Positions 8,203 through 16,036 of a DNA stretch of 16,775 bases are shown piece by piece. Source of the DNA: an uncultured Bacilli bacterium (lineage in GTDB: Bacteria > Bacillota_I > Bacilli_A > RF39 > UBA660); the NCBI GenBank assembly GCA_934101345.1, contig CAKOQV010000025.1, positions 1-16,775 of the forward strand, in the 5' to 3' direction. Every line of letters begins with the position of its first letter. Position 1 is the first letter of the stretch. Both the position numbers and the translations under genes were made by a program. The notes under the pieces are model-generated. The model saw only the letters and a list, made by a program, of their open reading frames with translations. It was not told where the DNA came from and made no database searches.

Positions 8203-8228
8203 TTTTTTTAGCCTGTAGTCTAAAAAAA
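8203..8228. repeat. 9-base inverted repeat sharing the terminator U tract
   Basis: TTTTTTTAG (8203-8211) and CTAAAAAAA (8220-8228) are perfect inverted copies around an 8-base loop. The right arm is the same seven A bases that form the U tract of the terminator at 8222-8257, so this second hairpin could form only in transcripts that read through that terminator. No gene lies on either side that would explain it. Confidence 0.5.
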
Positions 8229-8257
8229 TACTTTAGAGCCATTAAGTCTCTAAAGTA
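8222..8257 (-). terminator. Strong intrinsic terminator of the dnaB-to-DUF2441 operon
   Basis: On the minus strand a perfect 10-pair stem (8257-8248 with 8238-8229) closes a 9-base loop and is followed by seven T bases (8228-8222). It begins 4 bases after the TAA of the DUF2441 gene. It separates the replication operon from the promoter of the HD gene - valS operon. Confidence 0.9.
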
Positions 8258-8261
8258 AAGT

Positions 8262-8840
8262 TTATTCATTTATATCAGTAACCTCAAGAACTTTTGCTTT
8301 CCCAACAAATAAATATTCTGGTATAAGGTTTGTTTTATCCCCAGACCAATAATTTTTAGCCTGTATAATTTTATCATTGATAGAATTACTTTGTCTAAGT
8401 ATTAAACTAGCATTTCCTTCAAAAACATCACCTTCGAGTTCTAATTTAACAATTTGAAGAGGTTTTCTATTAATTCTTTTAAAAATTTCTAACCAACCAT
8501 TTACTTCATCTTTGTCTTTTAAGACATACATACATTTAAATCTAGAGGGACATTCAGGGAAATAGCATTTTCTTATATGTTCAAAAACAAGTTCTCTTAA
8601 TATAAAAGCATCATCATTTACAGTGTTTAGAACAGTCTTTAAGTCATTAATTGATTTAAAAACCAGACTTTTATTATTAAATAAATCTAGCAAAACATCA
8701 TTAGCGTCTTTTCCAGAACTATTATAATGTTTAATATTAACCATTTCTTTATAGAAGTTATTATATTCTTTCCCAAATTCAATAACATCACCTGTATGTA
8801 ATTTGTTAATTGAAGTGATATGATAATATATATTTTTCAT
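8262..8840 (-). CDS. DUF2441 family protein
   Basis: A 192-residue soluble protein. It opens with YYHITSINKLHTGDVIEFG and has the central motif FILRELVFEHIRKCYFPE at 79-96 followed by CPSRFKCMYV at 97-106; Arg82-Glu83, Glu87, Arg90 and the PSR triad are the marks I associate with DUF2441. A second half with LQIVKLELEG and YLFVGKAKVLEV is beta-rich. The function of this family is not known. The combination of YHIT near the N-terminus with RE/R/PSR motifs resembles ADP-ribosyltransferase-like folds, but that is a guess. AGGAG lies ten bases before the ATG. It is the last gene of the replication operon, 38 bases after gmk. Confidence 0.7.
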   Translation of the reverse strand: MKNIYYHITSINKLHTGDVIEFGKEYNNFYKEMVNIKHYNSSGKDANDVLLDLFNNKSLVFKSINDLKTVLNTVNDDAFILRELVFEHIRKCYFPECPSRFKCMYVLKDKDEVNGWLEIFKRINRKPLQIVKLELEGDVFEGNASLILRQSNSINDKIIQAKNYWSGDKTNLIPEYLFVGKAKVLEVTDINE

Positions 8841-8878
8841 AGTGAATCATCTCCTAAATATAGTTTTAATAATCTTTA

Positions 8879-9442
8879 TTAATTGCATATATTTTTTTCA
8901 TTTTTAATAATTTGAATTATTTCCTCTACTGCTTTATCCACAGTATTGTTGATAACTACATAATCATATTTATCTTTGCATTTAATTTCATCTTTAGCTA
9001 TCTCTAATCTTTCTTTAATAACTTCTTCAGAATCAGTATTTCTATTTCTAATTCTCTTTTCTAGTTCTTCAAAAGATGGTGGCATAATAAATATACTAAT
9101 AGCTTCAGGATATATTTTTTCTACATTTAATACACCTTTAATATCTAGTACTCCGATTACATTAGTACCTTTTTCAAGATTATTAAATATAAATTCGCTA
9201 GGAGTACCATAATAATTACCATTAAATAAAGTATATTCTAGTATTTTACCATCTTTAATATTATTTTCAAAAGTATTAATGTCTACGAAGAAATAATCTT
9301 TACCATCTGTTTCAGTACTTCTTTTCTTTCTCGTAGTCATAGATACTGAATAGATGGCAATTCCTTTATTTACTAACTCTTTAGCAATAGTATCTTTACC
9401 AACACCACCAGGACCTGATATAACTATAAACTTACCTTTCAT
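8879..9442 (-). CDS. gmk: Guanylate kinase
   Basis: Phosphorylates GMP (and dGMP) to the diphosphate with ATP, supplying GTP/dGTP and helping to set (p)ppGpp levels. The P-loop GPGGVGKDT is at 10-18; the usual Ser of GPSG is Gly here. The GMP-binding region has MTTRKKR at 35-41, TETDGKDYFF at 43-52 and FNGNYYGTPSEF at 73-84. The LDIKGVLNV strand (normally LDIDVQGA) and the lid with RIRNRNTDSEEVIKERL follow. At 187 residues it is slightly shorter than most (about 205). AGGAGG precedes the ATG, partly inside the last codons of dnaE; the two genes are 12 bases apart. In B. subtilis gmk is not beside dnaE, so the coupling of polymerase and dGTP supply in one operon is a feature of this lineage. 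Confidence 0.95.
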   Translation of the reverse strand: MKGKFIVISGPGGVGKDTIAKELVNKGIAIYSVSMTTRKKRSTETDGKDYFFVDINTFENNIKDGKILEYTLFNGNYYGTPSEFIFNNLEKGTNVIGVLDIKGVLNVEKIYPEAISIFIMPPSFEELEKRIRNRNTDSEEVIKERLEIAKDEIKCKDKYDYVVINNTVDKAVEEIIQIIKNEKNICN

Positions 9443-9454
9443 AACATTATCCTC

Positions 9455-12370
9455 CTATTCTATTATTTGTATATTATTAACAATAACTTGGTATTTATCA
9501 AATCTTCTTTCTACTCTACCAAATACCTTGACAATATTACCTTCTTCTATATTATTAAATCTTTTATATGTAGTAGGAAATATAGTTAAAGGAATTTCAC
9601 CAAATTCGTCTTCACCTGTGATAAAGGCCATAACATCATTATTTTTTGTAGTGGTTTCTCTTATTCTTTTTATTAAAATAATGATATTAATATTTTTATC
9701 AAAGTAATTATTGATATTAAGAGAACTAATACTACTTTCTTCACGATATTTGGAGGTTGGATGTTCAGTTAAATAAAATCCGATAGTTTTCAACTCATTA
9801 TCCATAATATCTTTCTTGGAATATTCATCATATTCTAAAATATATGGTTTTTCAACCTCAATCATTCCAGAGTCTTTTGCAATATCTGCATAATTTAAAA
9901 CATTATCTAAGTTTTCTATTAAAGTTCTTCTATTATATTCTAAGTTAATTGCTCCAGCATTAATTAAGTTAGTTATAACTCTTGTATTAACTGAAGTACC
10001 ATTCATTCTAAGTACAAAGTCACTAAAATCAGTAAACTGTCCTTTTTCTCTTTCTTTAATTATATCATTACTACTTACGGTTCCGACACTTTTGATAATT
10101 GATAAAGGACATCTAATATTATTACCATCAACATAGTATTTACTAGTACTTAAATTAATATCTGGTGGTAATATCTTAATATTTGATTTTCTTGCTCTAT
10201 TAATATAAATATTAGTTTTAATATCATTACCAATAGAGTTAGATAATATTGCACTTATAAAATATTTAGGAAAATATGCTTTTATAAAAGCCATTCTATA
10301 AGATGTAATTGCATATGCTACAGAATGTGATTTATTAAAACCATAATTAGCAAACTTAAGTATCAAATCATATACCGCAGAGGCCACATTCTCATCATAT
10401 CCATTGTTTAAACAGCCATTTATAAATTTTGGCTTTTCCTTTAAAAGAATTTCTTCTTTCTTTTTAGACATAGCTCTTCTTAAAATATCAGCTTCACCAA
10501 AAGAATAACCCGCCATTAATCTTGCTATCTGCATTATTTGCTCTTGATATACTATAATACCATAAGTTCCTTTTAATATAGGCTCTAAGTCAGGATGAAT
10601 ATAAGTAATTTTTTCTTCATTATTTCTTCTTCTGATAAAAGTATCAATATTATCCATAGGACCAGGTCTATACAAAGCAAGGGCAAGTACAATATCATCA
10701 AAAGAAGTTATCTTTAACTTTTCTAAGAACCTCTTCATACCTGGAGATTCAAACTGAAATATACCATCAGTGTCAACATTATAAAAGATATCAAGAGCTT
10801 TTTTATCATTATCGGGTATTCTTTCAAAAGTAATATTAATTTTTTCTTTTTCTCTTATTTCGTCAATAACATTACTTATTAAAGTTAAATTATCAATACC
10901 AAGAAAGTCCATTTTTAAGAGGCCTAAAGGTTCCAAGTAATCTTTAGAATAAGCTGTCGTATATATACCAACAGGATTTTTATATAAAGGAATAATTTCA
11001 TCAATTGGTTTTCTACTCATTACAATACCAGCAGCATGAATAGATATATGTCTAGGTAGTCCTTCTAAATGCCTGCCTATTTCATATAACATCTTAAATT
11101 CCCTTTTTGAATTAATTAATCTATGAAATTTACTACCTTCGATATAAGAACTTAATAAATCTTTACTAGTAATAGATTTACAGATATCATCAGTAATTGG
11201 AAGACTAATATCCATACATCTAGCCAAATCTCTAATTACTTGTTTCGCACCTAATGTATTAAAAGTAATAATTCCAATAGCATGTTTTTCACCATATTTT
11301 TTAGTAACATATTCAGTAACTAAATTTCTTTTTTCACTATCAAAGTCAATATCAATATCAGGCATAGTAACTCTTTCAGGGTTCAAGAATCTTTCAAATA
11401 ATAAATCATATTTGATAGGATCAACATCAGTAATACCAATAGCATAAGATACTAGGCTACCAGCAGCACTACCTCTTCCTGGCCCTACTAAAATATTATT
11501 AAATTTAGCATATTTAACATAATCCCATACAACTAAGAAATAATCACTAAATCCCATCTTTTCAATAACAGATAGTTCATAGTCTAATCTTTCTATATAT
11601 TTATTACTAACATCATCGTCAAGTCTTCTTTTAATACCTTTGTAGGCTAGGTTTCTAAGAAATTCATTAGGATTTATATCTTTGTCATATATAGGGAGTA
11701 AATCAGGAGTATATTCTAACGTAACATTACAAGAATCAGTAATATACTTCATATTATCTCTGACTTCATTATCAGTAATAAAATTAAATTCATTTTTATC
11801 AAATAGATATTTATTCCTAAATGTATTAAGTTCAAATTCACCTAACTTCTTATCTTCTTTAATCATTATAAGATAATCTAAGTATTTATAATCATCTTTT
11901 TCTAAATAACTAGTATCATTAATAAATACAGCCTTATCCTTAATATTATTCTTCTCTTCTATATTAGAGTAACCTATAAAGTATTCTTTATATATAGAAA
12001 TAATCTCACTATTATAACTACTATAAGGCATAATTAATATTAAATTATCAGCGTACTTAATTAAAGTATCATTATCAATATTGCCTTCCGAAATAAGCGT
12101 AGAGAGTTTAATCAAGTTTCTATATCCGTCATTATTTTTAGCCAGTAAAATAAATTTATTTTCATTGTATTCTAATTTAATACCAATAATAGGTTTAATG
12201 CCTTTCTTTATGCATGATAAATAAAATTCATAAGTTCCAAACATATTATTTGTATCAGTTATAGCTAAAGAAAAATAGCCAAGTTCTTTAGCCTTTTCTG
12301 TTAAATCATCTATTTTAATTAAACTACTTAACATAGAATAACTAGTCTTAACATCTAAAGCATATAACAT
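9455..12370 (-). CDS. dnaE: DNA polymerase III subunit alpha, DnaE type
   Basis: Replicative DNA polymerase (C-family). Order: PHP domain (about 1-200), palm with GPGRGSAAGSLVSYAIGIT at 297-315 and PDIDIDFD at 337-344 (catalytic Asp338 and Asp340) and KMDFLG at 486-491 (third Asp488), fingers with ALYRPGPMDN and GIIVYQEQIMQIA, a helix-hairpin region near LKMDF...INAGAI, and a C-terminal OB fold (about 900-970, with EGNIVKVFGRVERRF). At 971 residues it is shorter than B. subtilis DnaE (about 1115). The PHP metal motif usually reading HxH is Asp6-Val7-Lys8 and the later DDH-type site is Asp39-Thr40-Asn41, so the PHP domain looks inactive. The ATG at 12368-12370 has GGGAGGG before it. It sits between the small membrane protein gene and gmk. 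Confidence 0.96.
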   Translation of the reverse strand: MLYALDVKTSYSMLSSLIKIDDLTEKAKELGYFSLAITDTNNMFGTYEFYLSCIKKGIKPIIGIKLEYNENKFILLAKNNDGYRNLIKLSTLISEGNIDNDTLIKYADNLILIMPYSSYNSEIISIYKEYFIGYSNIEEKNNIKDKAVFINDTSYLEKDDYKYLDYLIMIKEDKKLGEFELNTFRNKYLFDKNEFNFITDNEVRDNMKYITDSCNVTLEYTPDLLPIYDKDINPNEFLRNLAYKGIKRRLDDDVSNKYIERLDYELSVIEKMGFSDYFLVVWDYVKYAKFNNILVGPGRGSAAGSLVSYAIGITDVDPIKYDLLFERFLNPERVTMPDIDIDFDSEKRNLVTEYVTKKYGEKHAIGIITFNTLGAKQVIRDLARCMDISLPITDDICKSITSKDLLSSYIEGSKFHRLINSKREFKMLYEIGRHLEGLPRHISIHAAGIVMSRKPIDEIIPLYKNPVGIYTTAYSKDYLEPLGLLKMDFLGIDNLTLISNVIDEIREKEKINITFERIPDNDKKALDIFYNVDTDGIFQFESPGMKRFLEKLKITSFDDIVLALALYRPGPMDNIDTFIRRRNNEEKITYIHPDLEPILKGTYGIIVYQEQIMQIARLMAGYSFGEADILRRAMSKKKEEILLKEKPKFINGCLNNGYDENVASAVYDLILKFANYGFNKSHSVAYAITSYRMAFIKAYFPKYFISAILSNSIGNDIKTNIYINRARKSNIKILPPDINLSTSKYYVDGNNIRCPLSIIKSVGTVSSNDIIKEREKGQFTDFSDFVLRMNGTSVNTRVITNLINAGAINLEYNRRTLIENLDNVLNYADIAKDSGMIEVEKPYILEYDEYSKKDIMDNELKTIGFYLTEHPTSKYREESSISSLNINNYFDKNINIIILIKRIRETTTKNNDVMAFITGEDEFGEIPLTIFPTTYKRFNNIEEGNIVKVFGRVERRFDKYQVIVNNIQIIE

Positions 12371-12398
12371 GACTATCCCTCCCTTAATTATTTATAAT

Positions 12399-12722
12399 TT
12401 AGTATCTTAGTGTAATAAATGCAATTATAACACCAGCAACTGCAATTAAAGCAGCAAGCCCAATAACACTAGCAAATCCCTTATTGCCAGGGCTAACTAC
12501 TTCAGGTCCAAGTCTATCATCAGTAGTAACATTTTTCTTTAGTACTCTAACTAATTTTTTATTACTTTCCTTTTTATTTGGATTATTCGCAGTAACATAT
12601 CTTCTATCCGGAGACATATTTAATTCTCCACCATCATTTTCAATACTTAACTTGCTTCCATTATCAAAACTTTTTTCAATTTTATTTGGATCAAATTTAA
12701 ATCCATAATTATTACCTTCCAT
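12399..12722 (-). CDS. Unknown small protein with one C-terminal membrane segment, in the replication operon
   Basis: A 107-residue protein that I do not recognise. Residues 1-80 are polar, Asn/Lys/Ser/Asp-rich and probably disordered; residues 56-65 (KLVRVLKKNV) are basic. Residues 83-104 form a single Ala/Ile/Val-rich membrane helix ending three residues before the C-terminus (LRY), so it would be tail-anchored with a cytoplasmic N-terminal part. It lies 9 bases after dnaI, whose TGA overlaps the GAGG ribosome binding site, and 28 bases before dnaE. The position suggests translation along with the helicase loader and polymerase. In Firmicutes DnaB itself is the membrane-linked initiation protein; a second membrane-bound protein in the same operon could be a further anchor for the replication machinery. 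That is inference from position only. Confidence 0.75.
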   Translation of the reverse strand: MEGNNYGFKFDPNKIEKSFDNGSKLSIENDGGELNMSPDRRYVTANNPNKKESNKKLVRVLKKNVTTDDRLGPEVVSPGNKGFASVIGLAALIAVAGVIIAFITLRY

Positions 12723-12731
12723 ACATTATCC

Positions 12732-13643
12732 TCACTTTCTTCTATTTTCCGCTATCATTATTATTTCATCAGTTAAATATTTTATTCTTTCAATTATTCT
12801 TCTAGATTTTACTTTACCTTCACTATCATTTCCAACAAGATGTTCTTCAAGTTCTTTAATTGTATTATTTGAAGTAAAGAATGTTGGCAGTCCCTCTTGC
12901 ATTCTATATTGCAGGAGGCTACCAAGTATCTCATCTCTATTCCAATTAGTAACTGTTTCTGCACCAATATCATCTAAAAGAAGTAAAGGAGCCTTTCTAA
13001 CCTTGTTGAATACTTCGTTATAATCCTCTCCGAATCTTCCCTTCAATTCTCTTAAAAACTCTGGATAATAAACAGTAACTGATTTAATACCTTTTTTGGC
13101 TAATTCATTAAACATAGCACTAACCAAATAAGTTTTGCCACATCCAAAATTACCTGCCAAATATAAGCCCTTACATTTTTCATTATTTTCATATTTTTTT
13201 ATAAAAGTTGTAAGCCATTTAATAGCATCGAGTCTATTCTTATCATCCGTATAAATATTCTTCATTGAAGCTTCAAGAATAGCCTTTGGCATATCAAACA
13301 GACTAATATTATTTTTATATTCTGTGTCTTTATCAAGCTTTTTCTTATATTTACAAGGTACATAGGAAAATACTATATTTTCTTCTTGTACTTCAGGATA
13401 GTAGATATGACCAACAACAGAATTTTTACATTCCATAATATTTTTACAATTAGCACAGTTTTTAAGTTCTAAAGAAGAATCTTTAATTAAAGAGGTATAT
13501 TTTATTATTTCATCTTTAGAAAGTTTAATTTTACTTACGATCTTTTTAAATGTATCGTCTTCCATTGCTTTATCAAAATTTCTCTCTAAATCTATATTAT
13601 TAAATCTATAATTATTTTGAATAACATCTTTTATTTCTTTCAT
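12732..13643 (-). CDS. dnaI: Primosomal protein DnaI, helicase loader
   Basis: AAA+ ATPase that loads the replicative helicase DnaC at origins and restart sites, working with DnaB and DnaD. The N-terminal part (about 1-105) carries a zinc-binding cluster Cys63, Cys66, Cys72, His79 and Cys97, as in B. subtilis DnaI. The ATPase part has Walker A GNFGCGKT at 164-171, Walker B LLLLDDIGAE at 220-229, sensor 1 TFFTSN at 254-259 and a RRIIERI arginine-finger helix at 281-287. Length 303 is close to B. subtilis (311). The ATG shares one base with the dnaB stop (TAATG), so translation is coupled; AAAGGAG lies 8 bases before the ATG. It ends with TGA, which argues with the HD gene for the standard code. 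Confidence 0.94.
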   Translation of the reverse strand: MKEIKDVIQNNYRFNNIDLERNFDKAMEDDTFKKIVSKIKLSKDEIIKYTSLIKDSSLELKNCANCKNIMECKNSVVGHIYYPEVQEENIVFSYVPCKYKKKLDKDTEYKNNISLFDMPKAILEASMKNIYTDDKNRLDAIKWLTTFIKKYENNEKCKGLYLAGNFGCGKTYLVSAMFNELAKKGIKSVTVYYPEFLRELKGRFGEDYNEVFNKVRKAPLLLLDDIGAETVTNWNRDEILGSLLQYRMQEGLPTFFTSNNTIKELEEHLVGNDSEGKVKSRRIIERIKYLTDEIIMIAENRRK

Positions 13644-14929
13644 TATTTGTACTCCTTTAATAGTTCTTCTAATTGATTTTCTTCGCCATCAGAAACATTA
13701 GATTTATCTATTTCTTTATCAAACCAATCAGGAGTTTTCATATTAACATTATCATCCTTATAATTTCTTTTTGAGGATTTTTTATGTACTTTTTCACAAT
13801 TATTCATTGCATCCTCTACTGTTTCTATACCTTTTCTTTGCCATTCACCAGCAATCGTTTCAACGAATCCTCTCGTTAACTTCTTATTATTTACATTAAT
13901 TGCATAGTCAAGTAGAACATTAACTACTCCTGGTTTTAATTTATAATCAATAAGTAAATCTTCAATTAATTTTAAATCTCTTCGCGTAGGTTCATTACCA
14001 TTATTTTTATTTATTAAAAGTTCTCTTGGAGAAATGGTTTCAAATGTATATATCATTTTAGCCCTTCTTGAAGTATCACCAATCGGTTTTCTTAAGTATT
14101 CAGGTTGATTATTATCTATAATTGTAGGAAGTAATCCCCCATTATTAAACTGATAAAAGTTTCTTGAATTTTTTCTTAAACTTTCACGATTAATAGAACC
14201 ATTATCATTAAGTGAAACTTTAACAATATTAGCCATTTTAATAGCATCAATATCATATATAAATGAAAGGTTAATAATAAGCTCTTTGATATCTTTAGAG
14301 AACATCTTACTAGTATCTAGATTCTTTGGCATTGAACTAATAAGAAAATTAAAGTCAAAATTACTATTAATATTAAGTTTAAGTTTATTATACTTTCTAA
14401 TATCTTCAAGTGATAAGTCATAAGATGTCATACTAGTACTTTCAAAGACATCATTAAAGCTTTTAGTAATATCTTTATAATTAGAGGTATTTAATCTTGG
14501 TATTTTAAATGCTTTAACTAAATTGTCATATTCTCTCTTACCGACATTACTATATAAGACAATATTAAGTATTGGATGAGATAAAAATTCACTAGCACTG
14601 ACAGGACTAAAAATTTCATATATATAATTATTAACATTTCCTTCTTTAATAAATGCTTTAATAAGTCCTATAGCCTCGAGTTTATCAAAAGAAGTTTGTA
14701 ATTCATTAATAGTTATTCTAAGTGAAGATACTAATTTTTGATGTGAAAACTCACTACTTAATATTTCTGAATTATCTAAATCAGCCCATAAAGTAAAGTA
14801 TAACATAACAGCATCAGTACCAATAATAGGAAGATATAAACTGGTTATAATTTTCCTATCCTCATTATGAAGAATAGTTTTATTCACTACAACATAAGTA
14901 TCCGCGGGTACTAAATTATACTTTTCCAT
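13643..14929 (-). CDS. dnaB: Replication initiation and membrane attachment protein DnaB (DnaB/DnaD family)
   Basis: Helps load the helicase with DnaI and DnaD and links the origin to the membrane. At 428 residues (B. subtilis 472). The N-terminal winged-helix part has LPIIGTDAVMLYFTLW at 33-48 and RITINELQTSFDKLEAIGLI around 70-90. A Lys/Asn-rich middle follows, and the conserved C-terminal DnaB_2 domain is at about 310-400 with LLIDYKLKPGVVNVLLDYA, NNKKLTRGFVETIAGEWQRKGI and EDAMNNCEK. The last 40 residues are acidic and low-complexity. No membrane segment is visible. GGAAGG lies 9 bases before the ATG (14927-14929). It heads the replication operon, right behind the promoter at 14953-14981. 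Gene order dnaB-dnaI is as in B. subtilis. It is not the E. coli DnaB helicase. Confidence 0.92.
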   Translation of the reverse strand: MEKYNLVPADTYVVVNKTILHNEDRKIITSLYLPIIGTDAVMLYFTLWADLDNSEILSSEFSHQKLVSSLRITINELQTSFDKLEAIGLIKAFIKEGNVNNYIYEIFSPVSASEFLSHPILNIVLYSNVGKREYDNLVKAFKIPRLNTSNYKDITKSFNDVFESTSMTSYDLSLEDIRKYNKLKLNINSNFDFNFLISSMPKNLDTSKMFSKDIKELIINLSFIYDIDAIKMANIVKVSLNDNGSINRESLRKNSRNFYQFNNGGLLPTIIDNNQPEYLRKPIGDTSRRAKMIYTFETISPRELLINKNNGNEPTRRDLKLIEDLLIDYKLKPGVVNVLLDYAINVNNKKLTRGFVETIAGEWQRKGIETVEDAMNNCEKVHKKSSKRNYKDDNVNMKTPDWFDKEIDKSNVSDGEENQLEELLKEYK

Positions 14930-14952
14930 AAAACCAATCCTTCCTCATCATT

Positions 14953-14981
14953 ATTGTATAATAAAAAGAACTAAAAGTAAA
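14953..14981 (-). promoter_or_regulatory. Promoter of the dnaB-dnaI-dnaE-gmk operon
   Basis: On the minus strand TTTACT (14976-14981) and TACAAT (14953-14958) are 17 bases apart, about 25 bases before the dnaB ATG. On the plus strand the same place holds a perfect TATAAT (14957-14962), so the site may be a divergent promoter; no -35 for the plus side is clear. Confidence 0.6.
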
Positions 14982-14993
14982 GGAAAAATAAAT

Positions 14994-15152
14994 ATGTTTT
15001 ATAGGACATCTTTTACTAAAAAATATTATCAAAATAAATATATTTACATACTTAAGTGTAAAATTCAAAAAAAATTTAACAATAAATTAAAGATAAAAAA
15101 AGCCTCAAAAGAAGATTTTGAATATAATAAGTTTTCCAAAACAAATTTTTAA
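14994..15152 (+). CDS. Possible 52-residue basic small protein (tentative)
   Basis: An ATG at 14994-14996 follows AAAGGA with about 8 bases between, and a TATAAT lies 32 bases before the start on the same strand. The frame stays open for 52 codons to TAA at 15150-15152. The product is Lys/Asn/Tyr/Phe-rich and highly basic, starting MFYRTSFTKKYY, with no recognisable domain or membrane segment. Such composition is also what random AT-rich DNA gives, so this may be no gene. It fills most of the 309-base space between dnaB and the nuclease gene; the rest (15153-15238) holds only the possible nuclease promoter. Confidence 0.3.
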   Translation: MFYRTSFTKKYYQNKYIYILKCKIQKKFNNKLKIKKASKEDFEYNKFSKTNF

Positions 15153-15188
15153 TACCAAAAATGACAATAAAACCTTATTTTAAGCCAT

Positions 15189-15215
15189 TTGACCTAATAA
15201 CATTTATATGATAAT
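15189..15215 (+). promoter_or_regulatory. Possible promoter of the PDDEXK nuclease gene
   Basis: TTGACC (15189-15194) and GATAAT (15210-15215) are 15 bases apart, a little short of the best spacing, and lie 24 bases before the nuclease ATG. Both hexamers are 5 of 6 to consensus. No other promoter-like pair is seen in 15153-15238. Confidence 0.4.
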
Positions 15216-15238
15216 GTACTCATCAGGAAGCCATTAAT

Positions 15239-16036
15239 ATGTTAAAATGTAATTATTATAATGAAATAAAAAACGAACTAATAAATAATGAAGTATATAA
15301 AAGAGTAAAAGATTATTCAAAAAATAAAAATGAACTTATTACATATTACAATGTTGGTAAGTTATTAAGTGAGGCGGGAAAACATTATGGTGAAGGAATA
15401 ATTGAAAATTATTCAAAAAATTTAGTTATTGATGTCGGCAAAAAATACAATAAAAGAACACTTTTTAGAATTAAACAATTTTATAATTTAATTGAAAAAC
15501 AAAATCTAAGCAAAAGACAACTTAAGAAAAAAATAAAATCAAAAGAATATCAAAGGCTAGATGATAATACTAAATTAAAGTTAATAAATAAAGAAGAAAC
15601 AGTAGTAAGCGATTTTATAAAAAATCCTATAATCATAAGAAATAAATATAATATAGATAAAGAACATATAACAGAAAAAATATTACAAAAATTAATACTT
15701 GAAGATATAGAAAACTTCTTATTAGAATTAGGAACTGGATTCTCTTTTATTAAAAGTGAATACAAAATTAAAATAGGAAGTACCTATAATTATATAGATT
15801 TATTATTATTTAATTATACTTATAATTGCTTTGTAGTAATAGAACTAAAAGTAACAGAATTAAAAAAAGAACATATTGGCCAAATTGAGGTCTATATGAA
15901 CTATGTAGATAAAAATATTAAAACTATAAATCAAGATAAAACTATTGGAGTAATAATCTGTAAAAAAGATAATGGTTACTATATAGAATACTCCAGTGAT
16001 AGCAGAATCAATCATAAAGAATATATCTTGAACTAA
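15239..16036 (+). CDS. DUF1016 (YhcG-type) PDDEXK nuclease domain protein, compact form
   Basis: Putative DNase of the PD-(D/E)XK fold. The N-terminal DUF1016_N part has TYYNVGKLLSEAGKHYGEGI at 35-54 and a basic LFRIKQFY at 75-82. The C-terminal nuclease domain (about 125-265) has YIDLLLF with Asp187, VIELKV with Glu202 and Lys204, and GQIEVYMNYVDKN with Gln215; all active-site residues are present. At 265 residues it is short: relatives of about 330-350 residues have a segment with a WSHY-type motif between the FY...EK helix and the LS.RQL..KI..KEY helix, and here those two meet directly at about residues 85-90. AGGAAG lies 8 bases before the ATG. It is the only clear plus-strand gene and its stop overlaps that of the CPBP gene. 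Such proteins are often linked to defence or restriction loci; none is next to it. Confidence 0.88.
   Translation: MLKCNYYNEIKNELINNEVYKRVKDYSKNKNELITYYNVGKLLSEAGKHYGEGIIENYSKNLVIDVGKKYNKRTLFRIKQFYNLIEKQNLSKRQLKKKIKSKEYQRLDDNTKLKLINKEETVVSDFIKNPIIIRNKYNIDKEHITEKILQKLILEDIENFLLELGTGFSFIKSEYKIKIGSTYNYIDLLLFNYTYNCFVVIELKVTELKKEHIGQIEVYMNYVDKNIKTINQDKTIGVIICKKDNGYYIEYSSDSRINHKEYILN

Noticed and set aside
8098..8261. T-box riboswitch in front of the valS operon
   Set aside because: Low-GC Gram-positives often control valS this way, but no T-box sequence or specifier stem is present; the promoter lies only about 30-60 bases before the HD gene.
9354..9707. 117-codon plus-strand frame across the gmk/dnaE junction
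   Set aside because: Antisense to two well-identified genes; no domain and no ribosome binding site.
4806..13643. Mycoplasma-like genetic code (TGA as tryptophan)
   Set aside because: AT content and gene set raised the idea, but the large genes are open without in-frame TGA, Trp is TGG (for example in valS), and the HD gene and dnaI end with TGA at sensible positions.
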